DNA of 64,000 nucleotides from Boletus sp. NGJ (lineage: Eukaryota > Basidiomycota > Agaricomycetes > Boletales > Boletaceae). Positions 21,701-34,068 of this stretch are shown one piece after another. A program made the position numbers and the translations under genes. The stretch lies in contig JAGTXK010000091.1 in assembly GCA_019096195.1 (NCBI GenBank), forward strand, positions 992,001 to 1,056,000. Direction: 5' to 3'. The notes under the pieces are model-generated. The model did not search any database, was not told where the DNA came from, and saw only the letters and a list, made by a program, of their open reading frames with translations. Numbering within the stretch: the first letter of the stretch is position 1; the number at the start of each line of letters is the position of its first letter.

Positions 21701-24548
21701 GTGAGAACACAGCAAATAGCAGTGCCGAGTCCTCAAAGTCTTCGACCCCCGATCTTCCAGAACTGAAGGTGGCGAGTTCGGCTGGGACTGCTTCATGGTT
21801 GTCAGCTCCCAAGTTCTCCAGTCCATTGGCTTCCTTTTGGTCGAGCGCCGTGGAACAGGCAACGAGCACGACACAGAGCGCGGTCGCTGCGATCTCTCCT
21901 GTTAGCAGCACTGGAACTACTGAGGCTGTTCTTCCATCAGCATCCAAACCACCCATGCAGCATGTTGCCGAGGCATTGAACTGGCTCCGAGACCTTCAGA
22001 CACGACCAGAGGAGGGATGGACCCTTGTCAGCGATAAAGGATTTCCAGTCAAACGCAAACTCTTCCCCGAGATTTCCTCCCTCCTACCCGTCCACAAGGG
22101 CGAAAAGGTCATCGAAGGTGTATCAGCCGAAGAAGTCTCCTCCATCGTTACCTCTTACGAATGTCGCAAGTCGTGGGACGACAGATTCGCCTCTGCAATC
22201 ATACTGGAGCAATTTGGAGCGAAATGCCATACGGCGTTCGTCACCTCGAAGGGCGGGTTTCCGTTTAGAGATAGAGGATTCCTGATTGCATCCATGGTAG
22301 CAAGATCGAAGATCCCACAGCCAGCGGGTTTGGATGGGGAAGTTGACGTTGGGAGGCCAGTAAATGAATCAGGATCGTCGCAGGAGGCACGCGCTGTCCT
22401 CCTCTGCGTCATTGCCTCTTTTCATCCCGAATCTGCGGCATCGTTCAGCCCAGCGAAGTACAATCCTTACACATATCCCCTCGGACGGGTGTTCATCGAC
22501 GGGTGGGCCCTCGAGACGCTTGATCCATACACGAAAGAGAATTATGCGATCCCTTCGACGAGGGTGATGCGAGTTGTCGCGGTCGACCATGCTGGAAGTG
22601 TTCCGGTGGCTGTCAACTCCATGATGAATGCTGGGTTGGCGAGGGCTGTGGGTGCTGTGGAGGCATACATCAAGGGAATGTCACCACTACCCTTGGTGAG
22701 GCTGCCCGCTGCAGGGCTGGTCTTGTCAGAGCACAAGGGTTCGGGTACGACTGTGGAAGCAGTTGTGCCAGTCAGGCTCGGCGGATCGTCAGCGACGTGG
22801 AAGGTAAGGAGGAGGGATGAGCAGAGGACATTGATTGGGACTCAATACGACCCTGCTGAGAGGGCGTATACTGGCTCGATCCTCTTGATGACGTCGGCAG
22901 GCGGCCTTAACGCTAGCCCCAGTACTTCCAGGGTTGACGAACCAACCCCAAGGACGAACAAGGCTGTGCTCAATTCGCTGGCCAATGCACCGGACGGACG
23001 GCCCTCGAACCACGCGGAGCTCTCTTCGTCTCCATCAGCGTTTAACCAGCGCAGAACATCATCTGCGTCCATGCGTTCCCCGTCCAGCGAGAGGCTCAAA
23101 TTGCCATCTTCTGCGTTCACTGTCAAAGGCGAGCTCAAACACTCCACGGATCTCGTCGTCGCCGAAGTCGTGGTTGATACGAAGCTTTATCCGGAGGGAT
23201 ACAACGTAACGATTACATCGACCGTGCGGGAGGGAACAAAATGTATCTCGCTCGCTCCGTCGTCCAATGCAGGCACCGCCGGCGCGGATCCATGGCCCGT
23301 ACCCACCACGAACGCGAGCACCCTCCCAATCTCGACGAGCATATACACTGTCCCCGCTTCTCCTCTGCACTCTTCTGGATTGAACGCAGACCGACCTCCG
23401 CGCCACCTGCTACGATTGATGTTACCCACAGCACAGTATCAGATATCCACCGTCCAAGATCCTTTGACTGGCGAGACGCGTGGTGCCTTACCGAAGCCGC
23501 AGTGGTACATAGATTTACAAGAGAAGGGATTCAGCGTGCAAGTAGACATTCGACCACTCGGTAGTGCGAGTGGGGATGGTCAGAAAGTAGGGAACGGGAA
23601 GAACGGCGATAACGTCGTCGCGAGGGTGGAAGGTGTTGTAGCTGGTGTTGCCAGCGAGAAGGAGTCTCTGACTGCTCTTGGACGCGATGAGCTGCAGGAC
23701 GACAGGGTGTCGAGGATGCTGTTATTGCAGAGGTGAGCGCTGATTCCGATTGAGTTGTTTGGGGCTTTTGTGTGTTGATGTGCGACTGCGTCTGCTCGAT
23801 CAGGTCCGTTGACGATGAAGAGGCGTTCCCCGATGAGCTCAAGGTGCCACTTGGACGCGCGGACCACATGTTGGATGACGCCGCAATTGTACCAGCCGTT
23901 GACGTGAGCGATGACCCCAACACCCAAGCGGAGTGTAGTCCACAGCAAGAATCTCCTGATAAATCACCTACTCTGGTAAGCATTTTCCAGGGAATGTTGC
24001 TAGAATCCTCCATGATGGTCGATTTTCATCGCGTATCGCGACAGGACTCTTCTGAGAACGGAAGCGTTGTGCAAACGCCTGCTCCTACTGCGTCATCAGG
24101 AGGTCTTCTAGGTTTCTTAAACGCTTATCCCAATCCTCTCGCGCGCTGGACGACGTCTTCCAAAACTCAATCTCCGATTCGACCACCGTCTCTTGCGTCG
24201 TCCCGTCGGTCGTCTGGCACTATCCCTAAAGTGCCTGGGGGACTTATCGAAGATGAGACACGGATACGAGAGACCACATCGACGGCATCGACAACTACGA
24301 GCATACCGACATCGCCATCTTCCAAGATGTATCCATTATCAATCATCCTCGTCGTAGCACTCATCGCGTTCCTGATCGGGTCTCTACTGCGCTCCCTCCT
24401 ATCGCCTGCCGACTTTATCTATGTCGTGACAGATATCAAGGATGCAGAAGAGGTGAGCACCGGATGGCGTGAGATCCGCAGACTGGTGGAGGTCAAATAT
24501 ATCGTTGGAGGATGGGATTTCCAGATCGCTGTGGTCCGAAGGCATTGA
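18713..24548 (+). CDS. Giant protein with three START-like lipid-binding domains and a C-terminal membrane anchor
   Basis: About 1,800 residues. The proposed start is ATG 18713 (MSDGT), spliced across a GC-AG intron (18730-18782) to RLRQAWSDALGAAENNF, because the downstream frame has no ATG of its own. The first START-like domain (about 18950-19450) reads ENVYRVVLDVPATDES, PELRQEWDPAVEGA and PRDAVTISRLHQD. The second (about 20440-21130) has FVGLGIWDLYGALVSPGARA and FWDKQYDDAILLEDVNELTE. The third (about 21960-22690) has SYECRKSWDDRFASA, SKGGFPFRDRGFLIAS and YPLGRVFIDGWALETL. A Ser/Thr-rich linker and a single transmembrane segment (YPLSIILVVALIAFLIGSLL, about 24330-24390) follow, then a short tail and stop. 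START folds bind sterols, phospholipids or ceramide; with a tail anchor this suggests lipid transfer at a membrane contact, which is inference. The main exon is 20734-23736. Family assignment is by fold pattern, not by a close named homologue. Confidence 0.72.
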
Positions 24549-25533
24549 TGTCCTTTTGATTGGGCTGTTACAGGAACATGACTCGGGAGTGAAACATGCA
24601 TGGGTGGCGGTTCTTTTTTTTTTTCCCAGACATTTTACTTTTCAGTATGATACTTAGATTGGCAGGGCAATTTGTACAACAGCAAGCGTACACCGGTTAC
24701 AATTATTTTTCGGCACCGTTGGCCGGTCAAGTATGTAAGTTACTACTACTAATAATCATTTTTCCATTGTCCATTGGTGGTCACCTTCCGCGGCCATCGC
24801 ACTGAGTATATTGGCGCATCTTTGAAACATCTACCCATGGCAGTTGCATCAGGGCTGTGGCATCCTAAGCGTGACACCCAAACTAATATGGCAAGCTATC
24901 CTCTGCATGGCTAAACGTTCCGGTGCGATCATTTCGCACTGTTCGGCAGTCACGATCATGAAGTGTCACTGAAAGTTGTGCTCGATGGAGGATAAAATTC
25001 TCGCGGCCATCACTGATGATGACCATCTAGGCTTCGTTACATCAACGGACAATATGTTGACACTGCCTTCAAACATCCCACTACACGTCACTGCGCGAAC
25101 CAGGACTTTTTGATTGCAAATCTCGCTGATTTTCACGTAGAATACCTCAGGCTGGTGGATGGGCCATGCGAACGTTACGTCTCAACTGACGTGTGTCAAC
25201 GTTTCAATTAACGTGATGCGACGCTAACCAATCGGCCCTGCTTGGCGCCTGCAATGAAATTTGGTCCATCACTAGCGCTCCTGAGTATGTTGTTCCGGAA
25301 ACGTTTTGAGTTCGAGAGGACCTTAAATGCTATGATTAGCCAGGCTCAAGTACGCCAGGGAGGATCTTATATGCACGCAGTCACATCTCGCTGACTGGCC
25401 CTCGCGACCTTTTTAACACCTTTTTTTTTCTCCCGGGGCACTATTCTCGAGGTCGAGGCTGATTCACGAGCACATAACCGTATGATCAGAGGACGCGCGC
25501 TCACGTTCAAACCACGATAACATCCCATACGTC
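24549..25533. other. Intergenic stretch, nothing recognised
   Basis: About 985 bp without an open frame that resembles a known protein and without a clear repeat. It contains a T-run near 25422-25430 and probably the 3' UTR of the START gene and the promoter of the next membrane protein. Confidence 0.4.
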
Positions 25534-26676
25534 ATGCTTGGGAGCCACCCAGACGAATTGCTGGTTTCGGGCTCAACAGCAAACCCTGACATATATCAAG
25601 CCACCGTCCTTTCTTCTGGTGAGTCTTCTTTGTGGTAGAAGCAACTATGCGCTCTTTGGAGTGGTCTGATTTACGCAAAGGAGCTGCGCTGGCGTTGGTT
25701 GTCTGGGATACTCTTCTCACTCTCGACGACGAGGTCGATCACATATGGTCGTGAGTCATCAAAGCGACAACGAAGGAGCTAACGTTCACACCCAGTGTTT
25801 GGTCAGAAAGCCAAGTCGGGCGTATGTCAAGTGGATATGCCTCTTCTCAAGGTGGTTTGGATTGCTGAACCAAATGTCCGACTCGCAACATCTCCGATAG
25901 CTTGTTCTGCATGCTAATTCCTAGTATCTTCAGCGGTATTCAAATCTGGCACTGCTTCTTCGCAATACATTCACCCGTCCCTGCGTCAACTTGTACGACT
26001 TTCTATATTTTCGAAGCCGTCACCTTTCAGCTCTTGGAATTGTGCCTAGATGCGATTCTGATCCTTCGAAGTGAGTCAAGCGGAATTATCTATTTAAACT
26101 CAAGGTCGTATTGAATTTGCACACCGTCAGTATGGGCTGTATACCAGCGACATCGTCGATACATCGCAATCGCGGCCGTTCTTGTACTCTTCGAGATCCT
26201 GATGTCGGTCGTGACCCAGGCAATCGCCGTCCCACAATCCATCGTCGACGATACATGCACAATGATTCACACTCCGGCAACAACATCGTTTATAGGGATC
26301 GGGATGCTAGTCTCGCAGAGCGTTTTATTATCACTGACATTCCGTGGAAAATTCCTCATGCAGCCCGCCGCTAGATATAGCAAAGTCATCACCGTCGTAG
26401 TTCGAGATGGGATGCTCGTGTTCATCGTTGTGACTGGTGGGTCTAGTATATCCTTGCTACGATACTTGTGTGACGAAATGCGTTTCTGCCAGGCATCATT
26501 TTGGTCTCTATTCTCTACCTTCTAGTCAATCAGGTCGTCATCAATATTTTTTTGCCGTAAGCGTCTAGGTGGTTTGGCTCGTTATGGCTTACCTATAATT
26601 CCATGCCCCTTGTAGATGGCTGCCAGTGATTCCCTCTCTTCTAGTACGTGGCCGCGTTACTCTTTCGATGCAGTAA
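25534..26676 (+). CDS. Seven-helix fungal membrane protein (DUF6533-like)
   Basis: Multi-exon integral membrane protein. The N-terminal helix and motif are ALALVVWDTLLTLDDEVDHI (about 25685-25735). KPSRAYVKWICLFSRWFGLL follows, then a helix TFYIFEAVTFQLLELCLDAI. The next exon gives YIAIAAVLVLFEILMSVVTQ, and a last helix pair includes GIILVSILYLLVNQVVINIF and WLPVIPSLLV. The VWDxLLTLxDEV motif is the hallmark of a large basidiomycete family (DUF6533) with receptor-like topology and unknown ligand. ATG 25534 is proposed because it splices in frame to the first helix; ATG 25647 is an alternative giving a very short lead. The frame meets TAA at 26674 after VTLSMQ, yet stays open beyond it to about 26853 with no further stop. 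The gene may be truncated or have an unrecognised last exon. Confidence 0.62.
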
Positions 26677-26853
26677 TTTTTACCAAACGAACAGACCCCC
26701 CACATCATCCTGAACATGCAAATGGCAGCTGAGCCAACAGAGTCTATAATGGAATTCACAACACATCTCGACAACATACCAGTTAGCGAGATACAGCCTG
26801 CGAGCACGTACGAGACGGCCATGATTTATGAGCAATGTAGGGACTCTTTATGA

Positions 26854-27403
26854 GCGCATACATACGATTTGCACTGCACGGACATGCAAGGACACTTACT
26901 GAAATATTCAATGGATGATTCAAACTTCCGTATCTCGTTGATCACTACAAGTACATTAGTCAATTGACCCTCGTGACTCTACCAAGAGTGAGTACGAGGC
27001 GAATGGTAGTGCCAGTAGTCGATCTATAGACAACGGGATCAGAGGGGAGACAAGTACCAAAGGATTTCAGCACTGGGACCATACCTGATGGCGTAGGTCC
27101 ATCGGGGAGCTTCCACGTGCCTTATTTCTGAAGTAACTCGTATTTCCTCTCACTTCTCACCGGTGTCGGCAATTTGGTGGGACGGGACGGAGGGTTGGCC
27201 GACGTAGGGCTCTTGGTCCTTTGCCGCAGGCGGGCAGACTGTCGAGTGGTGGCGAAGTGCAGGCCCGCTGATTCATTGAAGTCCGCTTCAAGTGGCCTAG
27301 ACTGACTCGAAGCACGTGCTAACCCAACCAGTAGTGCCAATTCCAAACGCCACTTTGGCAGAGAACTCATTGAAGTCACGACTCTCGCAGGTTGTAACGA
27401 CTC
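26854..27403. other. Intergenic stretch, nothing recognised
   Basis: About 550 bp between the membrane protein and the HNH gene. A minus-strand open frame (27122-27442) has a hydrophobic start but overlaps the 5' end of the HNH gene and matches no family I know, so I do not annotate it. Confidence 0.35.
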
Positions 27404-28659
27404 ATGCCACCAATAGCACTCCCTCCTCAACCTCCAACCCAACTTCTTGAGCTCTCGCTTGATATCCGCAATGCATATCCCATCGTCTTGAGATTCGAAG
27501 AATCTGTCCGAACCAATTCGGAGTCTAAGACAAGATCAATATTATCGATGTATGCCAGAATCCTGGGGTACTTGTTGCTGTATGGGCCTTCCGACGAAGC
27601 ACGAAAATCTGTCGCCAAAGAAGTATTGTCCTGTGCGACCGAAGAAGCATTAGAAGATACCGGAAAGCTGTACTTCGACCACTATATTCGTGCTTGTAAG
27701 CTTGTCCTGTTCCATGTTGGTCGTCATTCTAAAGATAATTTTAACAGTCAAAAAGGTCAAAGGTCGTACACCTGCCCAATCCTCCCACCCTTCGCGGCAC
27801 TCTTTCGATGATGTACGGCAGCTAAAAGGTAAGACGTTAAAACAGCCTCCACAGGACCATTCAGTTGCAAAACGGCGTGTAAGTCACTCATCTTGTCGCT
27901 TTCGCAAATCGACAAGCCTTCTCTTTCTAAGGCCTTGGCCCGTGATGGGTACCGTTGCGTCGTTACGGGACGTTATGATAACTCTTCGGTGGAACTAAGG
28001 CCAAACCTTGAAGAAATGGCTGCCGCGGACGGGAGCACTGTAACGCAGTGCGCACACATCTTCGATGCATCTACCAATGAAAAGCTCGGTGGTCAGGGTA
28101 GTGACAAGGTACACTTCTCCACTCTGTTTGGCATATATCCTTATTATTGGCACAGAGACATTATGCTGCATCCGTGTGGGCCATCATGGATCGGTTTGGC
28201 TATAAGGATATTGCTAAAAATCTGAATGGCAAAGGTGTACATCACCTTGAAAATATCTTAACATTAGATATGGTTATACATGATAGTTTCAACAATTTGA
28301 GGCTCTGGTTTGAGCCAACAGTGAGTATTCTATTATTCTATGTTGAAAACACCTGACGGTTTCAGAATGAGCTACATGTGTACAGAGTCGTGGCGCGACA
28401 TCCAATTTACCTCAGTGGATGCAAGACACTTGCAAAGTTTACAACTGAGGATCCTATAAACTTGCCCCTTCCGTCACCAGAGTACCTCAAAATCCATGCT
28501 GCATGTGCCAAGATCGCTCATATGTCGGGAGCTGGCGAGCATATAGACCAGATCTTAAGGGAGCTTGAAGATACCAAAGTTCTCTCTGAAGATGGTGCTT
28601 CTGCAAAGTTACTTGAACATCTTCTTACTCCTTTCAGTCAAGAAATTTCGGTCCAGTGA
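27404..28659 (+). CDS. HNH nuclease-domain protein (HNH_2 type)
   Basis: Four or more exons from ATG 27404 (MPPIALPPQPPTQLLE). A helical N-terminal part is followed by the HNH core: ALARDGYRCVVTGRYDN (about 27930-27985), a TQCAHIF segment with the first His (about 28045-28065), then HHLENILTLDMVIHDSFNNL (about 28239-28297) and LRLWFEP, and a helical C-terminus ending at the stop 28657-28659. The C..H..HxxxN..H arrangement is that of the HNH_2 family often found as lone genes in Agaricomycetes. Metal-dependent nuclease activity is expected from the family but not proven. It stands alone at the border of the transposon island; whether it serves defence, DNA repair or is mobile is unknown. Core metal and base residues appear intact. 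Confidence 0.75.
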
Positions 28660-30186
28660 TGTCAGTTCTTTCATTCATTTTATTCCTCCCGAACTAATTA
28701 TTATAAATACTATGTTATTTCCTTGTTACAACTCCATAAGATGCATGGCACAGCAGTTTTCCAAATTACCCTTATATCTCTGTTATGCCTGACATTGCCA
28801 GCAGAGCTGGTCTGTTCCAGCACAGATGGAAATACCTGATGCTGCCCCATAGACAAAACATCAGAAGACTTGACTCTGGCATCAGCAAATCAACACATTA
28901 CTTATATAACACTTATACATATAGTAGCTACTTATGGTGTAGTAAATAGATTTTAAGTAAATCCTGTTATAAGTGAAATCAACCTGTATCAGTAGGTTCC
29001 ACCTCTGGAATTCTACTTGCTCGACATTTATTTGCTTATGCTCAATTTATGCAAGTGAAACGTTCACTTGTGATACCCATTATTTATTGCTACCCTCCCT
29101 ACACTCTTGCACTACCTATAGATGATACTCTCGCCTACCACCAACCAAGCTCCCTCCTCACTACACATACAAACACACAACCTAGTCCCCATATGATACT
29201 GCATCCATATCATATACTACTCTAGCAGTTGCATCCTCATAGTTCCCCATCATATCCTTCATCATATGATACACCACATCATTGCCCATATCCATGTACA
29301 CTTTCATTAGTCATACCCCATTGTATCCACTACCACATACAATACCAAGTAAGCCTCATGGCTAACCCCAGCATTTACCACCACAAGCATAGGCCCACAC
29401 GCCTCTAAACTGCGCCATCCCGTAGATAGTATCTGATGCAGCACTCAGCATCCACACAAGGTTACTAATCAGGAGCCTGCCTCCAGATCTCCAACTGATA
29501 AGACTAAACCCCTTTTGATCTCCGATCCTCGGCTCACACCATAGATCATTGATGCTATCTCTCAATACCATCACAAGTACTAATCAAGCCAACACTTGAT
29601 TAACCTCATAGATATAGACAAGATCCAATCCATCCCCTGATGCGATCCTATCTCGATACCAGATCCAACAATCAACTTATGCAACACCTTAAGCGTTACC
29701 TTTTTATTTCTCTTTCATTTCATCTATCTATTGATTCTTTTGATATATCACAATGTAGCTGTGCTCCAGAACACCATGAACTATCTTTCACTTACATGTG
29801 CATACCATATGCATCTCATTCCTGCTTTTGTCTCTTTCACTATTATACACTAACATTTCCTCATTCCTGTGATGTCATACCCAGTGCCCACAATGTCATA
29901 GTATAGCATGGTCCATGCACCACTATCAGTAGTATATAAGTAGCCAGTAGTATACCATGTTTTGCTTAGTCTTAATATTGCCTCTCACTCTCTTGAATAT
30001 TGCTTCAGTTAGCAACACTTGAGATATCAGATATAGGTTTCATCCTCCATCATTGGTTGTTCCTTTCAGCAAGTGATCAAAAAGTGCATGTTATGATGAA
30101 TAAGTACAGGGAAGTAGTAAGTAAATAAGCATGGTGCCACAACATGCCAGCTGCCATACAGTAAGTAAAAAGTGAGCAATGAGAGT
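28660..30186. other. AT-rich gene-free stretch at the left edge of the transposon island
   Basis: A marked drop in GC compared with the genes to the left. Many short CATATGATAC-like and CATCATAT-like words recur between 29190 and 29350, suggesting decayed simple repeat. No protein-coding similarity. The right end holds an LTR-like fragment (separate entry). Confidence 0.45.
29930..30045 (+). repeat. Fragment related to the chromovirus LTR
   Basis: A segment reading AGTAGTATATAAGTAGC, then a CT-rich part CTCTCACTCTCTTGAATAT, then CACTTGAGATATCAGATATA. It follows the same order as the R/U5 end of the chromovirus LTR at 33175-33288 (AGTTAGTATATAAGTAGC, TCTCTCTCTCGAATAT, CTCTTGAGATATTAAGG). Differences are many, so it is an old or related copy. 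Its left limit is not clear. Confidence 0.4.
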
Positions 30187-31197
30187 TGTTACGGTTATTG
30201 AAGGGAGTACATCCTTTCCCCTTCCCTCACCTCCTGTAGGACTGTGGGACAATCTATTCTTTGACTCTGACCAGGGATTTCCCTGCAACACTGACTCAGG
30301 CATCACCCCATCCGGAACCTCCTTTCTAGGAAGTTACTTGTAACTCCCTTTTCAGGAAGCTACTTGTTTGGTCTGGACACTGCCTTTCCTATTTCATTTG
30401 ACGTATGCCTTTCTTCTTCTTGATCCAATCATAGACACTGCCTTCCTGGCTGTGCTCTCTTGTACACAGCCCAGTGTTCCTATTCCCTCCATTTTGACTG
30501 ATGCCTTGGTCCTCTTATAGTAATCTTTCGTCTGAGACTTACAATTACTATATTTGTCACAAAGCCTGCCCTAGATGGGCAAGGCCTATAAATAGGGATG
30601 AGGGCCCTTCATGTAACCTTAACCTAGATCTACACTTTTTCCTGTGTAATCTAACAGCTTCTCCCGCTACCAGTTCCACTTCACCTCAGAAGCCTTGCTC
30701 TCGCTCTGGAGGTGATCACCCTCATGCTAGTGATTGTCTTCCTCATCACTGTGCACTTGTGTGGCTTTGTTGCCATCACCCACTCCTAAAGCTTCAGCAA
30801 CTCCAACAACCAACAGAGGTTGGTCCGTGCAAGGCCAGGACTCCACCACTGCCCTTCGTCAACAGAGGTCGACCTGTATTGGTCAGGACTCCACCACTGA
30901 TCCCATAAGCCCGGGACTCCGCCACCAGCACTAGGCCGTGTAAGCCCAGAGATCTAGTCTCTGGCCTCCACATCTGGTCTGCCCTTTCTTCTCAGAGGAT
31001 TGTGCCACCGTTGGTAAATCCAAGACTCCATCATTGGTCGTAGAGGTAATGACAGGACTCTACGTAAAGCTAGCAGCGGTCCCCAGTCAGAGGAATCATT
31101 GGGCCTCTGGAGGTATTTTCCCCTCAAGTCCTGCTAGTCCTATAATCAAACAGAGTTGATTATACGGGAACGTGTCACATTGTTATCCGGTGTAACA
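30187..31197 (+). repeat. Solo LTR, family A, copy 1
   Basis: Starts TGTTACGGTT and ends GTGTAACA, giving short terminal inverted ends (TGTTAC / GTAACA) typical of LTRs. It aligns along its whole length with the copy at 40699-41637, including the core-promoter-like block GGCCTATAAATAGGG near 30583-30598 and the words CCTGCCCTAGATGGGC and TCAGAAGC. The flanking pentamers AGAGT (left) and GGAGT (right) look like a target duplication with one change. No internal coding region remains on either side, so this is a solo LTR. Confidence 0.75.
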
Positions 31198-32928
31198 GGA
31201 GTCTGGGCCAAAAGAAGGGGGGGCTGTAATGAGTTAAGTGAGGGGTATTGGAGCAGGGTTTATGCAAGCAAACAGCATGGCCAGAAGTGGTATCAGGAAA
31301 AACACAATATAGAACAACAACAAAAAATCAGGTGTATGAGGGCTAAGACAATGAGGATATCAAGATCCTGAAACATACATATAGTAGATACAATGACAAT
31401 TAGCAACAGTATTGCTTCATGATACATTTGCAAATCATATAATCACTCACTGTACATACCTATGCACCCCTGTCAAGTAATTACAATGATACAAAAAGGT
31501 CTCCTGTCCACTGTTGTCATAGTGTTGTACCTATTGCTCTGCTGTGACAACACTCTTCTGTTGATCTGCATCAAACTTGTTTTGTACATAGTCAGAAGCT
31601 ATTATTTGAGTTAATTCTGCCACTTGCAGTAGTTAGAGTTTTTCAATATTCTAGGGCCTAATGACCCTTAGTATGACCTAGCATCCCTGCAATTTTCAGA
31701 ATATTCCATCAAGAAACTCGGGAGAAATTAATATTTTCTCCAACATATGGCTTTGTTACTATCTACAAGTACATAGCTAATAGAATTGTAAATACTACAT
31801 ATATAGTTAAGTGTCAGTGAGAGAAAATAATCATGTGACCATATCCCACACAGCCCTTCATAGCATGACTCAACATTCCATGGAATTTCATAAGATTCTA
31901 TTATATTCCATAGTGTAGTGTTCTATGCATCATTAGCAATTTCTTGGTGTTAGTAAACAGCCAACCCTTTTGATTGGCTAGCCAAGCCCCTATAAAAGAA
32001 AAGCACTTCAGGCCACCAAGAGAGTGGATTTTCCTCCTTAGAAATTATATACATATCTCAAACAGAGAAGTTTTCTCAAGGAGAACAACTCTCACCCCAC
32101 TTGGAGTACCTCTCACAGGCAACCCTCAGAGGACCTTGAGCAGGACCATCTATATATTTTAGGCTTGTTAGTCACATTGTTAGAAGTAAAATACTTATAG
32201 CTAATAGTATACAAGTAATATAGAACACCTTTTAAGAGAAAATTCTAAATAAAGGAACAAAAGGGAATAGATCCCTAGCAATATAATTCTACTAGGACCT
32301 AAAAATCACTGTTACTCTGCTGACTGCCCACCTAAAGGGATAAGTGATGATATAGCCAAACACAGCTCTGAATCACATCCTCCTGAGCAAACAATAAAAT
32401 TGTGTTATCATAATCTATCTGAGTGAACTAAGTGAAGTGTGAATCTATTCCAGCTTATCTAGAACATTTCAACAATCCAATATATTGCTGGATTACCAGC
32501 CACAAAGTCATTGCCTTTTAATGCAATTAACTTATTTGACTTTTCTAACCTTCCTAGAATTAAATAGAAGGAATAGAACTTGTTTATGCTATCAATACCT
32601 CACTAACCAGATCTCAATTAATATCTACTCAATTTCAATTTTACAATGTTTGTTGAGAATTAATAAACAAACTTATAGTTACACTAAGTATTCAACTGAC
32701 TTATATATATCTAGTTGATCTAGATGCTGTTTTATATAGGAGGTAAATTTCCCCTAGCTCATAGTATTCTAACCATGGAAGACGAAGCAAAAGTTTGGAA
32801 AAACCAATTATTTTAAAGTTTCCATTGCTTTTGCCTGCATAGAAGTTACTACACCCACTCTTTGTATCCAATATTGATTATTTAGATGAAAGATATACCC
32901 TAAAAGGAATTCTTGGTGTTGGCTCCAT
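31198..32928. other. AT-rich gene-free stretch inside the transposon island
   Basis: No gene recognised. A promoter-like CCCCTATAAAAG box at about 31986-31997 is followed by GA-rich sequence, which resembles the promoter part of another, unidentified LTR, but I cannot define its ends. The rest is AT-rich with many stops on both strands. Confidence 0.35.
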
Positions 32929-33288
32929 TGAAACGAACTCGGATATTTTCCCTTTATTTACGTAGTTAGCTACACTTAGACGATCCCACGAACGACATTA
33001 CGTAGTTACCATTATACCTAGACCTTACGTCCTAGACCATACGTCACTCACTAGTCAGCCTACGTCACAACCCTATACCCATAGAACAGGCTAGACCCCA
33101 CTACGTCACCGTACGTCATACGGAACATTCTAGTAGGTTCCATGACCGGCCCTAAGCTGGTCCGTGCCCACAGTAGTTAGTATATAAGTAGCGCTACAAC
33201 ACCTGTATTAGCTAATCTTGGAATTCCTTTTCTCTCTCTCGAATATCGCGCTTGCGACTCTTGAGATATTAAGGTCTTCTTCCTTTCA
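32929..33288 (+). repeat. 5' LTR of the chromovirus
   Basis: Begins TGAAACGAACTCGG and ends TTCCTTTCA. It contains a TATATAAGTAG promoter box near 33180 and several ACGT-rich words (TACGTAGT, TACGTCAC). It matches the 3' LTR at 39819-40180 along its full length. Confidence 0.88.
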
Positions 33289-34068
33289 AATTCCAAGATT
33301 ATCCCTCGTCCCCGGGCTCTTCGCCTCCGGACATTTCCTCCCCTCTACCCCTACTGTTTTTGCCTAGTCGAGCAAACTTTTTGCTCGCTAGTACCGCTCT
33401 CGCCCTTCGATCCAACACTCCCCGTATCTGACCCTCAGAGGAACCGAGGGATCCCCGTTAGCGATAGACGTAACATCCGGACCTATACGGCGGTTGTCAG
33501 CGCAGGGATCTCCTCTACTGCAGGGAACGAATAAGGAGTTCGGGTCTCGCTTCTCCCTCCTCCCCCATCCACTTCCGAACGCGTGGGCTCGTCGCCGCCG
33601 TTCACCCATATACCGGACCTCAGGTTTAGAGGGACCCGCTCGTACACGTGACGTACGCGAGTAAAGCACTCGGCGAAACGCTTGTCTATACGCTCGTCCG
33701 GCGTCACAAATAAGGATAACGTTGCTACCGGGCATAGAGCACTAGCCCCGCTTTTTGGGTGGTTGTCGACCCAAACGTACGCTGGTCCTACGATAGTGGA
33801 CTCGGGTTCGCGTGATCACCCGTGACGTCACGTAGGTGCGATAACTCGATTTATCTCGACTTTCGAGCGTGCACCACCTTCCTGTAGTAAGGAAGTTATC
33901 CTCCGGTTCCATACACCGCCCGACTCTCCCCCCTCCTGACGGTGTGCGGTCTTTCCCGCCGTTATTCTTTTTACAGCCCTGTCTTCAGACGGCCCCCGAA
34001 CCTACAACGTATTCAGACGCCGCTACGTCTGGGTACACCCCGACTATTCTTTCGTCATCCACACGACC

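Noticed and set aside
30501-30934. Protein-coding frame within solo LTR copy 1
   Set aside because: The frame lies wholly inside the LTR and is not preserved in the second copy.
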